64,000 nt of DNA from positions 1-64,000 of the forward strand of contig JBHOQX010000017.1 in assembly GCA_042408595.1 (NCBI GenBank), written 5' to 3'. Source of the DNA: JBHOQX01 sp042408595. Lineage in GTDB: Bacteria > Chloroflexota > Chloroflexia > Chloroflexales > Roseiflexaceae. This document shows, in pieces, positions 17,424-26,534 of the stretch. The stretch's first letter is position 1. Every line of letters begins with the position of its first letter. The notes beneath the pieces were generated by a model. It saw only the letters and a list, made by a program, of their open reading frames with translations. It ran no database searches and was not told the DNA's origin. A program made the translations under genes and the position numbers.

Positions 17424-18815
17424 ATGTCTCTCCTGAAACGCATCGGCGGAACCGCGCCCGGGGACGGTAGCGCGCATCCGGCGCCCGCGGGCCCGGCGGC
17501 GATCGCGGCTAGCCGGGCGGCCGTCGCCCCGTCCCGCGAGGACGCGCAGCAGCAGGAGCTCAAAATTCGTGTCCAGGAGCGCCTGATCGGCGAACTTGAC
17601 CCGAAGCTCGATCTCTCGAACGCCGTACGGGTGCGGCGGCAGGTGGAGGAGATTTTCAACACGATCCTCGACAGCGAGAACATCGTGCTGAGTCGCGCTG
17701 AGCGCGCCCGCATGTTCGAGAGCATCGCCGCCGATATCCTCGGTTTCGGGCCGCTTGAGCCGCTGTTGAACGACCCGGAGATCAATGAAATCATGGTCAA
17801 TGGGCCGCGCCAGATTTACGTAGAGCGCCGTGGGAAGCTCCAGAAGACCGAGGTCGTTTTCAACAACGAGGACCACGTGATGCGCGTGATCGACCGGATC
17901 GTCGCGCCGCTTGGCCGCCGTATCGACGAGTCCTCGCCGATGGTGGACGCCCGCCTGCCGGACGGCAGCCGCGTCAATGCGGTCATTCGCCCGATCTCGC
18001 TGCTCGGCCCGGTGATCTCGATCCGCAAGTTCCGCAAGGAAGGGTTGACGATCGACGACCTGGTGCGCTTCGGTACGCTTACCCGCGAGATGGCGGAGTT
18101 CCTTTCAGCCTGTGTCCGGGCCCGGCTGAATATCATTGTGGCCGGGGGCACCGGCTCCGGCAAGACAACCACGTTGAATGTGCTGTCATCGTTCATTCCG
18201 GAGGACGAGCGGATCATCACCGTCGAGAACGCCGCGGAGCTGCAACTGCGCCAGGAGCATGTCGTTCCGCTCGAGTCGCGCCCGCCGAACATCGAGGGGA
18301 AGGGCGAGATCACGATCCGCGACCTGGTGATCAACTGCCTGCGTATGCGTCCGGAGCGGATCGTCGTCGGCGAATGCCGCGGCGGTGAGACCCTTGAGAT
18401 GCTCCAGGCGATGAACACCGGCCACGACGGCTCCATGACGACGCTCCACGCCAACAGCCCGCGCGACGCGATCGCCCGCACGGAGACGATGTGCCTCATG
18501 TCCGGCATGGATCTGCCGGTGCGCGCCATCCGCGAGCAGATCGCCTCGGCGGTGAATCTGATCGTCCAGCAGGCGCGCCTGAAGGACGGTTCGCGCAAGA
18601 TTGTCAATATCACCGAAGTGCAGGGCATGGAAGGCGACGTGGTCGTGCTACAGGATATCTTCGTCTTCGAGCAGACCGGGATCGACGAGCGCGGCAAGAT
18701 CGTCGGCCAACTGAAGCCGACCGGCATCCGGCCCAAGTTTGTCGAGCAGTTCGAGTCGCAGAACATCTACCTGCCGCCGAACATCTTCGGCTACGGTGGC
18801 GAGCGGTTCTTCTAG
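17424..18815 (+). CDS. cpaF: CpaF/TadA secretion ATPase
   Basis: 463 aa, preceded by GAGGAAGAGG. Residues 1-45 are a low-complexity linker; residues 50-130 form the N-terminal domain with the IMVNGP motif typical of CpaF. The ATPase core has Walker A GGTGSGKT at 241-248, the Asp-box/Walker B region near RMRPERIVVGECRGGET, and the His box STMTTLHANSP-like segment (MTTLHANS). It is the motor that powers pilus assembly and sits on the cytoplasmic side with TadB/TadC. One difference from many relatives is ENAAELQL where EDAAELQL is common. The 216-bp gap upstream carries no gene. Confidence 0.93.
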   Translation: MSLLKRIGGTAPGDGSAHPAPAGPAAIAASRAAVAPSREDAQQQELKIRVQERLIGELDPKLDLSNAVRVRRQVEEIFNTILDSENIVLSRAERARMFESIAADILGFGPLEPLLNDPEINEIMVNGPRQIYVERRGKLQKTEVVFNNEDHVMRVIDRIVAPLGRRIDESSPMVDARLPDGSRVNAVIRPISLLGPVISIRKFRKEGLTIDDLVRFGTLTREMAEFLSACVRARLNIIVAGGTGSGKTTTLNVLSSFIPEDERIITVENAAELQLRQEHVVPLESRPPNIEGKGEITIRDLVINCLRMRPERIVVGECRGGETLEMLQAMNTGHDGSMTTLHANSPRDAIARTETMCLMSGMDLPVRAIREQIASAVNLIVQQARLKDGSRKIVNITEVQGMEGDVVVLQDIFVFEQTGIDERGKIVGQLKPTGIRPKFVEQFESQNIYLPPNIFGYGGERFF

Positions 18816-18831
18816 GCCGGGGGGCGATACG

Positions 18832-19815
18832 ATGAATCTACCGCCGAATATCTTGATTTACGCTGCGATCGGGCTGGTAAGCCTCCTCTTGGTAGCTCTC
18901 CTGTTCATGCTGACCCGCCGTACGGCGAGCGGCCCGGACGTGGGCAGCCGGCTGAGCCAGTACGCGGGCCGCCAGGGCCTGCGGGTGGAGCGGGAGGAGA
19001 CGAAGGCCCTCTCCCGGATCGATGCGGCGGTGGCGCGGGGGAAGCAGGGCAGCCAGATCGCGCGCAACCTGGCGCGGGCCGATATCAAGCTGACAGTCAC
19101 CGAGTTTATCGGTGTGAAGATCCTGGCGGCGCTGCTCGGGGTCGGGCTGGGCGCGCTCATCGGGCGTGCCAACTCGCTGGCGATGCTGCTCTCGGCGCTG
19201 GTCGGCGGCATTCTGCTCTCGTTCGTGCCAGACCTGTACGTCGCCTTTGCGGCGCGGCGGCGGGTGAAAGCGTTCAACAACCAGCTCGGCGACTCGATCA
19301 CGATGATGGCGAACTCGCTGCGCAGCGGCTACAGCTTCCTCCAGTCGCTGGAGCTGGTGTCGCGCGAGGCGCCCGCGCCGACGTCGCAGGAGTTCCGCCG
19401 CGTGGTGCAGGAAGTCGGCCTTGGGCTTTCGACCGAGCAGGCGCTGGCGAATCTGCTGAAGCGCGTGCCGTCGGATGACCTCGATCTGCTGATCACCGCC
19501 GTCAACATCCAGATGGAGGTCGGCGGCAACCTGGCCCAGATTCTGGATACAATCGGGCACACCATCCGTGAGCGCGTCCGTATCAAGGGCGAGATCGCCG
19601 TGCTCACCGCGCAGGGGCGCATCTCGGCCTATGTGATCACCGCGCTCCCGATCGGCCTGGCGATTTTCATCACGCTCATCAACCCTGACTACATGGCCCC
19701 GATGTTCAAACTCGGCCTGCCGCCCCAGGCGTGGTGCTGCCTGCCGGTCGCCGGCGTGGTCATGATTGTGATCGGCTTCCTGGTGATTATGAAGATCGTG
19801 AACATCGAGGTGTAG
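18832..19815 (+). CDS. tadB: TadB inner-membrane platform protein (T2SSF domain)
   Basis: 327 aa from ATG 18832, 16 bp after cpaF. Hydrophobic segments at about residues 8-27, 93-135 and 270-325 bracket a type II secretion F domain. In that domain NNQLGDSITMMANSLRSGYSFLQSLELVSREAP and the LAQILDTIGHTIRER segment are typical for TadB. It forms the membrane platform with TadC for CpaF-driven pilin polymerisation. An in-frame upstream start at 18739 overlaps cpaF and is not needed. Confidence 0.9.
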   Translation: MNLPPNILIYAAIGLVSLLLVALLFMLTRRTASGPDVGSRLSQYAGRQGLRVEREETKALSRIDAAVARGKQGSQIARNLARADIKLTVTEFIGVKILAALLGVGLGALIGRANSLAMLLSALVGGILLSFVPDLYVAFAARRRVKAFNNQLGDSITMMANSLRSGYSFLQSLELVSREAPAPTSQEFRRVVQEVGLGLSTEQALANLLKRVPSDDLDLLITAVNIQMEVGGNLAQILDTIGHTIRERVRIKGEIAVLTAQGRISAYVITALPIGLAIFITLINPDYMAPMFKLGLPPQAWCCLPVAGVVMIVIGFLVIMKIVNIEV

Positions 19816-19825
19816 AGGTGCGCCG

Positions 19826-20749
19826 ATGAATCTCGCAGTGCTCATCGGGTTTGCGATGGTCTTCGGCGTGGCGCTGATCGCCATCGCGGTGGGGTTGCGC
19901 CGCTCGTCGCAGCCGAACACCATCGCCGATCGCCTCAACCAGTTCACCGAGCGGCCGCTCTCGCTGACCGAGCTGGAATTGCAGCAGCCGTTCAGCGAGC
20001 GCGTCGTGCTGCCGGCGGTCCGTGCCATCCTGGCGACGCTCGGGAAGTATGGGCCGAAGCAGAGCGCCGAGCGGCTGCAGCGCAACCTGGCGCTGGCGGG
20101 CAACCCCGGGCGGCTGACGCCGGCGATGTTTTCGGGCATCCGCATCGGCCTGGCGGTGCTGCTGTTTGCGATCTTCGGCCTGGTCACCTTTCCGTCTATG
20201 CCCTTCCTGCGCGCGCTGATGTACACGGCGGTCGGCGGCGGTATCGGGTATATCCTGCCCGGCATCTGGCTGGATCGCCAGATCAAGAAGCGCAAGAAGA
20301 ACATACTCAAGGCGCTTCCGGACGCGCTCGACCTGCTCTGCATCAGCGTGGAGGCCGGCCTCGGCTTTGACCTGGCGCTGCAGCGCGTGGCCGATAAGTG
20401 GGACAACGAGCTTTCGATGGAGTTCCGCCGGGCGCTGGCGGACACGCGCCTCGGGCGGGCGCGGCGCGATGCGCTGCGCGATATGGCGGCGCGCACTGGC
20501 GTGGATGATGTCCAGACATTCGTTGCGGCGATCATTCAGGCCGAGCAGCTTGGTGTGTCGATCGGCAAGATCCTGCGCATCCAGGCCGACCAGATGCGCA
20601 TCCGCCGCCGCCAGCGCGCCGAGGAGGAGGCCCACAAGGCGCCGATCAAGATGCTGATCCCGATGGTGTTCCTGATCTTCCCGGCGCTGTTTATCGTGAT
20701 CCTTGGGCCGGCGGTCCCGCGCCTTATGTCCGCGCTCAGTGGGTTGTAG
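19826..20749 (+). CDS. tadC: TadC inner-membrane platform protein (T2SSF domain)
   Basis: 307 aa, ten bases after tadB. It has membrane segments at about residues 5-25, 105-150 and 280-305, and a T2SSF core with KALPDALDLLCISVEAGLGFDLALQRVA and VAAIIQAEQLGVSIGKILRIQA, the standard TadC motifs. It pairs with TadB. It is the last tad gene: no Flp pilin, TadV prepilin peptidase or secretin gene is found in the window. Confidence 0.9.
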   Translation: MNLAVLIGFAMVFGVALIAIAVGLRRSSQPNTIADRLNQFTERPLSLTELELQQPFSERVVLPAVRAILATLGKYGPKQSAERLQRNLALAGNPGRLTPAMFSGIRIGLAVLLFAIFGLVTFPSMPFLRALMYTAVGGGIGYILPGIWLDRQIKKRKKNILKALPDALDLLCISVEAGLGFDLALQRVADKWDNELSMEFRRALADTRLGRARRDALRDMAARTGVDDVQTFVAAIIQAEQLGVSIGKILRIQADQMRIRRRQRAEEEAHKAPIKMLIPMVFLIFPALFIVILGPAVPRLMSALSGL

Positions 20750-20861
20750 CGGGTTGTGGGCTGCCGCTGCGGAAATGGTAGCGTGCCGTTCGGCGAGATG
20801 CCTCTCGAGCGATGGACGGCGCGGCGGCTTTGCGGCCGCGGCGCCGTTTGTATGAAGACCG

Positions 20862-21236
20862 ATGCCCGTCCAGACGCCGATCCGGATCGTCAACGCCAGC
20901 CGCGGCCGCCTGATCGCCGACCGGGCCGAGCTGGCGCGCAGCTTCTTCGCCCGTGGCCGTGGCCTGATAGGACGCCGCTCGCTGCCGGAGGGCTATGCGC
21001 TGATCATCTTCCCTGAGTCGAGCATCCATATGTTCTTTATGCACATCCCGATCGATGTCCTGTTTGTCGACCGCGAGGACCGGGTGATCGCGCTGCGCGA
21101 GTCGCTGCCGCCCTGGCATCCGTTCGCCGGGGTCGCGCCGTGGCGCGGCCGCTACGTGGTGGAGCTGCCGGCGGGGGTGATCCGCGCCACCGGTACGTCG
21201 GTCGGGGACCGGCTGGACGTGACGCCGCATCCGTGA
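20862..21236 (+). CDS. DUF192 family protein
   Basis: 124 aa. The family core is clear: RGRGLIGRRSLPEGYALIIFPESSIHMFFMHIPIDVLFVD, where the G-L-x-G-R and I-H-M-F-F-M-H motifs define DUF192. The end GVIRATGTSVGDRL is also typical. The function of the family is not known; members are often secreted or cytoplasmic and stand next to type II/Tad secretion genes in Chloroflexi and Actinobacteria. It follows tadC by 112 bp in the same direction. There is no signal peptide. Confidence 0.85.
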   Translation: MPVQTPIRIVNASRGRLIADRAELARSFFARGRGLIGRRSLPEGYALIIFPESSIHMFFMHIPIDVLFVDREDRVIALRESLPPWHPFAGVAPWRGRYVVELPAGVIRATGTSVGDRLDVTPHP

Positions 21237-21385
21237 GGTATGGCTGGCGCGGTATCGGCCACGTGCGACGGCGCGGTTGGCCGTAGACGGATGCCACTGG
21301 CTATGATACGATCACCCAACGTTGCCTCTTTGCAGTCGCCAGCGTGCCGATGTTGGCGCGCCCCGCTCCTGAAAAAATCTTTCTG

Positions 21386-21735
21386 ATGTCTCGCGTGTAG
21401 TATCGGATCGCCCTCTCCAGCCTGCTGCTCGCAACACTGTTGCTTGCCGCGGCCCCTACCGGCAGCGCGCTCGCCCAGACGGCCAAGCGCTGCTTCCCCG
21501 AAACCGGCTACTGCATCGACGGCCCATCCGCCAGTTCTGGGGGCGCAACGGCGGCCTGCCGGTCTTCGGATTTCCGATCGGCCCGCAGCAGGAAGCGCTG
21601 ATCGAGGGCCAGCCGTTCCAGGTGCAGCGCTTCGAGCGCAACCGCCTTGAACTCCACCCAGAGAACCAGGCCCCCTACGACGTGCTGCTCGGGCGGCTTG
21701 GCGCGGACCTGGCGCACCAGCGCGGGTGGCGGTAG
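21386..21735 (+). pseudogene. Broken secreted FPETG-type protein
   Basis: ATG 21386 is followed at codon 5 by TAG (21398-21400), after which the frame reads a signal peptide (YRIALSSLLLATLLLAAAP, Ala-rich end) and AKRCFPETGYCIDG. At about 21525-21531 a single C appears to be missing; in the next frame the sequence continues IRQFWGRNGGLPVFGFPI and FERNRLELHPENQAPYDVLL, ending RGWR at TAG 21733. These are the known Chloroflexi module 'FPETG-x-C-I-x-G-x-F-R-x-Y-W-x-x-N-G-G-L-P-V-F-G-Y-P-I', usually found in repeated copies in secreted proteins of unknown function. So there are two lesions, a nonsense codon and a frameshift. Confidence 0.7.
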
Positions 21736-21913
21736 GGTTTTCCGCGTTCGAGCGATCAATGATATCGCGCAGGGATGGTTGGAGGGATGGCCGTCCCTCC
21801 CTGGGAAGTACCGCCGTCATATCTCTTGGTCCGGATTTGATCAGCCAGGCGGGAAGCGAACGTCTGACTCCGCGCTATAATGATTGCAGCGCAAGACCTG
21901 CGGAGAATCCTTC

Positions 21914-23107
21914 ATGACGACTTCCTCTCCCGCCCGGCCGGGCCGCTATGGCCCATACGGCGGCAGTTTTATCCCCGAAACGCTCGCCCCGGCGATCGCC
22001 GCGCTTGCGGCCGCCTTCGAGGCGGCCCGCGCCGACCCGGCCTTCTGGGCGGAGTTCGACCACCTGCAGCGCACATTCGTCGGCCGGCCCACCCCGATCA
22101 CCTATGCCCGCCGGCTGAGCGAGCGCTGCGGCGGCGCGCAGATCTACCTCAAGCGCGAAGACCTGGCTCATACCGGCGCGCACAAGATCAACAACGCCCT
22201 CGGCCAGGGGCTGCTCGCCCGGCGCATGGGCAAGACCCGAATCATCGCCGAGACAGGGGCGGGCCAGCACGGCGTGGCGACCGCCACCGTCTGCGCGCTG
22301 CTGGGGATGGCGTGCGTCGTCTATATGGGCACCGACGACATGGCCCGCCAGCGGCCGAATGTGTTCCGCATGCGGCTGCTCGGCGCGGAGGTGCGCGGCG
22401 TGGAGAGCGGCTCGCGCACGCTGAAGGACGCGGTCAACGAAGCGATGCGCGACTGGGTGACGAACCCGGACTCGTATTACCTACTCGGCTCGGCGCTCGG
22501 GCCGCACCCGTACCCAGCGATGGTGCGCGAGTTCCAGCGTGTGATCGGGCGCGAGGCGCGCGCCCAGATGCTGGAGCTCGCCGGGCGGCTGCCGGACGTG
22601 GTGATCGCCTGCGTCGGCGGCGGTTCGAACGCGATCGGGATCTTCAGCGAGTTCATCGCCGACGAGCAGGTAGAGCTGCGCGGCGTCGAGGCCGGCGGGC
22701 GTGGGCGCGGCCTGGGCGAGCACGCCGCCCGCTTCAGTGGTGGGCGGCCGGGTGTGTTCCAGGGGGCATTCACCTACGTGCTGCAGGACGACGACGGCCA
22801 GATCGCGCTGACGCACAGCATCTCCGCCGGGCTGGATTATGCCGCCGTCGGCCCGGAGCACGCCCATCTGCACGACGACGAGCGCGCGTTCTACACGTCG
22901 GCCTCGGACGAGGAGGCGCTCGCGGCGTTCCAGACCCTTTCCGAGCTGGAAGGGATCATTCCAGCGCTGGAGAGCGCCCACGCCGTCGCTGAGGCGATCA
23001 AGCTAGCGCCGGCGCTCCGCCCCGATCAGATCATCCTCGTCAACCTCTCCGGCCGCGGCGACAAAGACATTTTCACGGTCGCGGACGCGCTTGGCGTGGC
23101 GATCTAG
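21914..23107 (+). CDS. trpB: Tryptophan synthase beta chain
   Basis: 397 aa from ATG 21914; an in-frame ATG at 21884 adds only ten unlikely residues. The family is certain: YGPYGGSFIPETL start, HTGAHKINNALGQ with the PLP-binding K91, ETGAGQHGVATAT, and the phosphate-binding loop GGGSN at 235-239. LSGRGDKD near the C-terminus is also classic TrpB1. It joins indole and serine to make tryptophan. It stands alone: trpA is not adjacent, although TrpB1 works with TrpA. A TATAAT at 21876-21881 lies 32 bp upstream, without a clear -35. Confidence 0.96.
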   Translation: MTTSSPARPGRYGPYGGSFIPETLAPAIAALAAAFEAARADPAFWAEFDHLQRTFVGRPTPITYARRLSERCGGAQIYLKREDLAHTGAHKINNALGQGLLARRMGKTRIIAETGAGQHGVATATVCALLGMACVVYMGTDDMARQRPNVFRMRLLGAEVRGVESGSRTLKDAVNEAMRDWVTNPDSYYLLGSALGPHPYPAMVREFQRVIGREARAQMLELAGRLPDVVIACVGGGSNAIGIFSEFIADEQVELRGVEAGGRGRGLGEHAARFSGGRPGVFQGAFTYVLQDDDGQIALTHSISAGLDYAAVGPEHAHLHDDERAFYTSASDEEALAAFQTLSELEGIIPALESAHAVAEAIKLAPALRPDQIILVNLSGRGDKDIFTVADALGVAI

Positions 23108-23226
23108 ACGATGGGCGGCGGCGGACACCGCCTGCCGCCTGCGCCGCAACCCGCCTGCCGCGGAATACGTATTGCTTGTAGACTCTTGCCGGCATCGCCG
23201 CGTGCGATAGAGATGGAGGCCTTGGA

Positions 23227-26019
23227 ATGCGCTACGGCATTCGGTGGTTTATTCCGCTGCTGCTCCTGCTACTGCTGGCGACGCCCGCTTTGGCGCAGGG
23301 TAGCCTGACGTTCACCGACGAACGCGGCAACCTCGACCGCAACGCCGTCTCCAACGCCGCCCAGCCGCTCGTCAGCCGCGGCGCGCGGGTAGCGATCTAC
23401 AACGTCAACGGCGGCAGCCAGGACGACTTTCGCCAGCGGCTGCTCAACGATGGCCTGGCGCGGCCGGACGGCCAGGTGCGCAACGAGCTGATCGGCATCT
23501 ATGTCTCGACCGGCCCGAACCTGGTCTACATCCGCTTCGGCGATAACTGGAGCCGCGCACTGAACAGCCGCTACCAACGGATCATCGACGATCAGATCGT
23601 GCCGAACCTGCGCCGAGGCGACTACACCGCCGCCTTCACCAGCGCGCTGGGGTCGCTCGGAAGCGCGATCGGCGCAGGCGGTACGAGCGGCGGGACCGGC
23701 GGCGGCGCGACCGTACCGGGGACAGCCGGAGGAACCGGCTTCCTCGGGCCGTTGCTCTTCTGCGGCGCGATCCTGGCGGTTGTCGCTGGCGTCTTTGTCT
23801 GGCGTGCACGCAGTAAGACCCAGGCGACCGCCAAAGCCGCCGCGACCGCGCGGCAGGCGTTCGAGGAGGCCCGCAGCCGGGCTGGCGTGGCGATCACCGA
23901 CTTCGGCCGCGAGCTGGCCGAGGCGCGCGAGAAAGCCAAATTCGACAAGGTGTCGTACGCACCGGAGCAGGTGCAGCAACTCGCCCGGTTGCAGGGGCAG
24001 GCCGAAGAGTATTTCGCTCGCGCCCAGGAGCGCTACAAGGCGATCGGTGATCAGCTCGACCAGATGAAGACCCCGCCGGGCGACAGCGACTACCAGCAGG
24101 CTGCCGTGGCCTACGACGACGTGCTGAAGGAGATCGAGGCCGCCCGCCCGCTGCTGGCGCAGGCTCAGCAGATGCGCGCCGAGTTGGACAAGGTGAACGC
24201 CGCTGTGCCAGGCGAGCTGGACAAGGCGAAGCAGGCCCTGGCCGCCGTTGGCGAGCAGATCAACGTCGTTGCCGAGGACTTCGGCCAGCCGGACGCGGTG
24301 ACCGGCCCGGCGCAGCGGCTCGTGGCGCAGGCCGACGCGCTGTTCCAGGAGGGGCGCGGCAGCGAGGCGATCAATGCGGCGCGGCAGGCCATCGCCGCGG
24401 TCGGCGAGCTGCGGGCCGCGATCGAGCGCTACGCCCGGATTCGGCAGGGGATCGCCGCGGGGCGCACCGCTGCGCAGCAGGTCGCGATTCAGGGCTACAA
24501 GGTCGCGCCGGGTATGGCGGCCTTCGACAATGCAGCGGCGACGTTGCGCCAGGCGGCGGCGGCGTTGGAGTCGGGTGGGGTGCAGGCGGCCGCGCCGCTG
24601 CTCGACACCGCCGAGGCGCAGCTCGCGGAGGCTGTGGCGCGCGGCGGCGGGATGCCGCAGCTCCAGCAGCAGAACGCCGCGCGCATCCCGCAGCTCACAG
24701 AGCAGCTCAACCAGCTCGATGCCTACATCGCCCAGGGCAAAACCACGTTCGAGACGGTGCGCGGCTTCGCCGAGAGCGCCTGGAGCGACATCCGCGGCAA
24801 CGGCAGCGAGGCCGAGGCCAGCGCCGCGCGGGCGCGGCAGGCCATCCAACGGGCGACTGAGCGCAACACGATGGAGGTTCAGGACTTCTACGGCGCGCAC
24901 CAGGATCTCGAGGTCGCGGCGCAGGAGATCGCGCGTGGCCGGACGTTGATCGACACGGTCGTGCAGCGCCTGCGCGATCTTGAGAACGCGCGCAACACCG
25001 CCCGCGACGAGATCGCGCTCGCCGAGTCGGACATCAACGCCGGCTGGGAGTTCGTACGCGCCCACGACCCGGACGTCGGCAAGCAGCCGGAGCAGGCCCT
25101 GCAGCGGGCACAGGCGCTGGTCGAGCAGGCGAACGCTGAGATGGGCAAGGAGCAGCCGGACTGGCTGGCGCTGGTGAAGCTGGCGCGCGAGGCGAATCGC
25201 CTGGCGGACGAGGCGCTGGCTGGCGCGCGCAGCGAAGTCGAAGAGATGAACAAACTGCGCGCCATGGTGGACAACGCGCGCCAGGTGGCGGCGGGCGAGG
25301 TGCAGAAGATCGTCAACTTCGCCAAAGTGCATCCCGAGATCATCGGCCCGGACGAGGAGCGCAACATCCAGGCGCTCCAGGCGGAGCTTCAGGCGGCCGA
25401 TGCCGGCCTCACGGCAGCCGGCTCGCAAGAGGAAGAGGCGCGCGCCACGCAACTACGCGATACGCTGGATCGCTACACCCGGATCGAGAACGCGGCCGAG
25501 GCGCTGTACCAGGCGATCTACGGCGCGTTCCAGCAGGCCGATGCGCTGCGCAGGCAGGTGGGCGAGGCGGTGCAGCAGGCGCAGGATGCGATCGCGCAGG
25601 CGCAACGGACATTACAGGCGAACGCCGGGTATGTCAGCAGCGCGTCGCCGGGTGTGAGCATGCTGCAGGATGCGGTTGCGGCGCTCCGGTCCATCCGGGC
25701 CGTGACGACCGAAGCCGAGGCGCAGCAGGCGATCGCGACTGCCGAGCAGGCGCGCAGGGCGGCGGAGCAGGCCGCGGCGATCTTCGTGAATGAAGCCGAG
25801 GTGAACCGCGATCGCGACGCGGCGCGCCGCGGCCCCTCCTCGGGGGACTTCCTTAGCGGGATGATCCTGGGCTCGATGTTGGGCGGCGGCCACCGTGGCG
25901 GCTGGGGTGGCGGTGGCTGGGGGGGTGGTGGCGGTGGTGGCGGCGGTGGCGGCTGGGGTTCGGGCGGCGGCGGTGGCGGCAGTTGGGGGGGCGGCGGCGG
26001 CGGTGGCGGCGGTTGGTAA
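23227..26019 (+). CDS. TPM-domain protein with long coiled coil and glycine-rich tail
   Basis: 930 aa. A signal peptide (MRYGIRWFIPLLLLLLLATPALAQ) precedes a TPM domain (about residues 25-145), recognised from the VAIYNVNGG, LIGIYVSTGPNLVYIRFGDNW and DYTAAFTSALG motifs of the TPM/TLP18.3 family. A Gly/Thr linker, one membrane helix (about 177-195) and about 680 residues of Ala/Gln/Glu-rich coiled coil follow. The tail (about 880-930) is almost pure Gly with regular Trp and ends GGW. TPM proteins with a Gly-rich tail (YgcG-like) are membrane proteins with poorly known roles; the long coiled coil is unusual. The cytoplasmic or outer location of the coil depends on the signal peptide being cleaved. 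A perfect hairpin follows at 26031. Confidence 0.75.
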   Translation: MRYGIRWFIPLLLLLLLATPALAQGSLTFTDERGNLDRNAVSNAAQPLVSRGARVAIYNVNGGSQDDFRQRLLNDGLARPDGQVRNELIGIYVSTGPNLVYIRFGDNWSRALNSRYQRIIDDQIVPNLRRGDYTAAFTSALGSLGSAIGAGGTSGGTGGGATVPGTAGGTGFLGPLLFCGAILAVVAGVFVWRARSKTQATAKAAATARQAFEEARSRAGVAITDFGRELAEAREKAKFDKVSYAPEQVQQLARLQGQAEEYFARAQERYKAIGDQLDQMKTPPGDSDYQQAAVAYDDVLKEIEAARPLLAQAQQMRAELDKVNAAVPGELDKAKQALAAVGEQINVVAEDFGQPDAVTGPAQRLVAQADALFQEGRGSEAINAARQAIAAVGELRAAIERYARIRQGIAAGRTAAQQVAIQGYKVAPGMAAFDNAAATLRQAAAALESGGVQAAAPLLDTAEAQLAEAVARGGGMPQLQQQNAARIPQLTEQLNQLDAYIAQGKTTFETVRGFAESAWSDIRGNGSEAEASAARARQAIQRATERNTMEVQDFYGAHQDLEVAAQEIARGRTLIDTVVQRLRDLENARNTARDEIALAESDINAGWEFVRAHDPDVGKQPEQALQRAQALVEQANAEMGKEQPDWLALVKLAREANRLADEALAGARSEVEEMNKLRAMVDNARQVAAGEVQKIVNFAKVHPEIIGPDEERNIQALQAELQAADAGLTAAGSQEEEARATQLRDTLDRYTRIENAAEALYQAIYGAFQQADALRRQVGEAVQQAQDAIAQAQRTLQANAGYVSSASPGVSMLQDAVAALRSIRAVTTEAEAQQAIATAEQARRAAEQAAAIFVNEAEVNRDRDAARRGPSSGDFLSGMILGSMLGGGHRGGWGGGGWGGGGGGGGGGGWGSGGGGGGSWGGGGGGGGGW

Positions 26020-26030
26020 GGCGGCAGCAC

Positions 26031-26058
26031 GAAGGCCAGGGCAAACGCCCTGGCCTTC
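26031..26058. terminator. Perfect 12-bp hairpin between convergent genes
   Basis: GAAGGCCAGGGC (26031-26042) pairs perfectly with GCCCTGGCCTTC (26047-26058) around AAAC. No T-tract. It serves both the TPM gene and the convergent zinc-ribbon gene. Confidence 0.65.
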
Positions 26059-26093
26059 ACGATGTTATGGACATGCCGCTTGCGGGCGAGGCG

Positions 26094-26300
26094 CTAGCGG
26101 GTGGCCTGCAGCTCCTCGCGCTCCCACGGCAGCAGCGCGGTGGCCTGGCCGTTCTCGCGCGGCAGCCGCACCAGCAACTGCGGCCCATAGGCAAAAAAGA
26201 AGCCGTGCTCCGTGCACGACAGCAGGTCACGATCCCCCACCAGCGGCGTGCCACACTGTGGGCAGCGATAGTCAGTTCGGAGTTCACAGCGGATAGTCAT
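26094..26300 (-). CDS. Small zinc-ribbon protein
   Basis: 68 aa, starting MTIRCELRTDYRCPQCG with GGAGAG six bases upstream of the ATG; an in-frame ATG at 26387 adds 29 unconvincing residues. C13 and C16 (CPQC) and C29 with H32 (CTEH) form a probable zinc ribbon. The C-terminal half (FFFAYGPQLLVRLPRENG) has no known domain. I do not recognise a family. It has its own strong promoter (26405-26433), which argues that it is a real gene. Confidence 0.55.
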   Translation of the reverse strand: MTIRCELRTDYRCPQCGTPLVGDRDLLSCTEHGFFFAYGPQLLVRLPRENGQATALLPWEREELQATR

Positions 26301-26404
26301 CGCATCTCTCCTCACCCCAGATGCACAAACGCCTACCCCATCCACGGGGCAGGCGTCGTCGCACTGCTGGTGGCCGTTCAACGGCATTCATTTCAGGCAG
26401 GGGA

Positions 26405-26433
26405 AGTATAGCAGTTTTTCCGATGCTTGTAAA
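26405..26433 (-). promoter_or_regulatory. Promoter of the zinc-ribbon gene
   Basis: On the minus strand TTTACA (26433-26428), 17-bp spacer, TATACT (26410-26405) with TGC before it. It is about 105 bp upstream of the ATG. Confidence 0.6.
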
Positions 26434-26505
26434 GGGGGGCTTGGCGAATACCGCCGTGCGTGGCTGCGCCTCATGTGGCCCTCTGCCCGGGCGCACCCCT
26501 GGCCA

Positions 26506-26534
26506 TTGACAAGCCGGTCCACTTGATCTATCAT
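26506..26534 (+). promoter_or_regulatory. Promoter of the peptide-type ABC importer operon
   Basis: Consensus TTGACA at 26506-26511, 17-bp spacer, TATCAT at 26529-26534. The binding-protein gene starts at 26745, leaving a leader of about 200 nt in which I see no defined riboswitch. Confidence 0.65.

Noticed and set aside
18838..20535. 565-aa open frame on the minus strand
   Set aside because: Fully antisense to tadB and tadC, which have clear family motifs.
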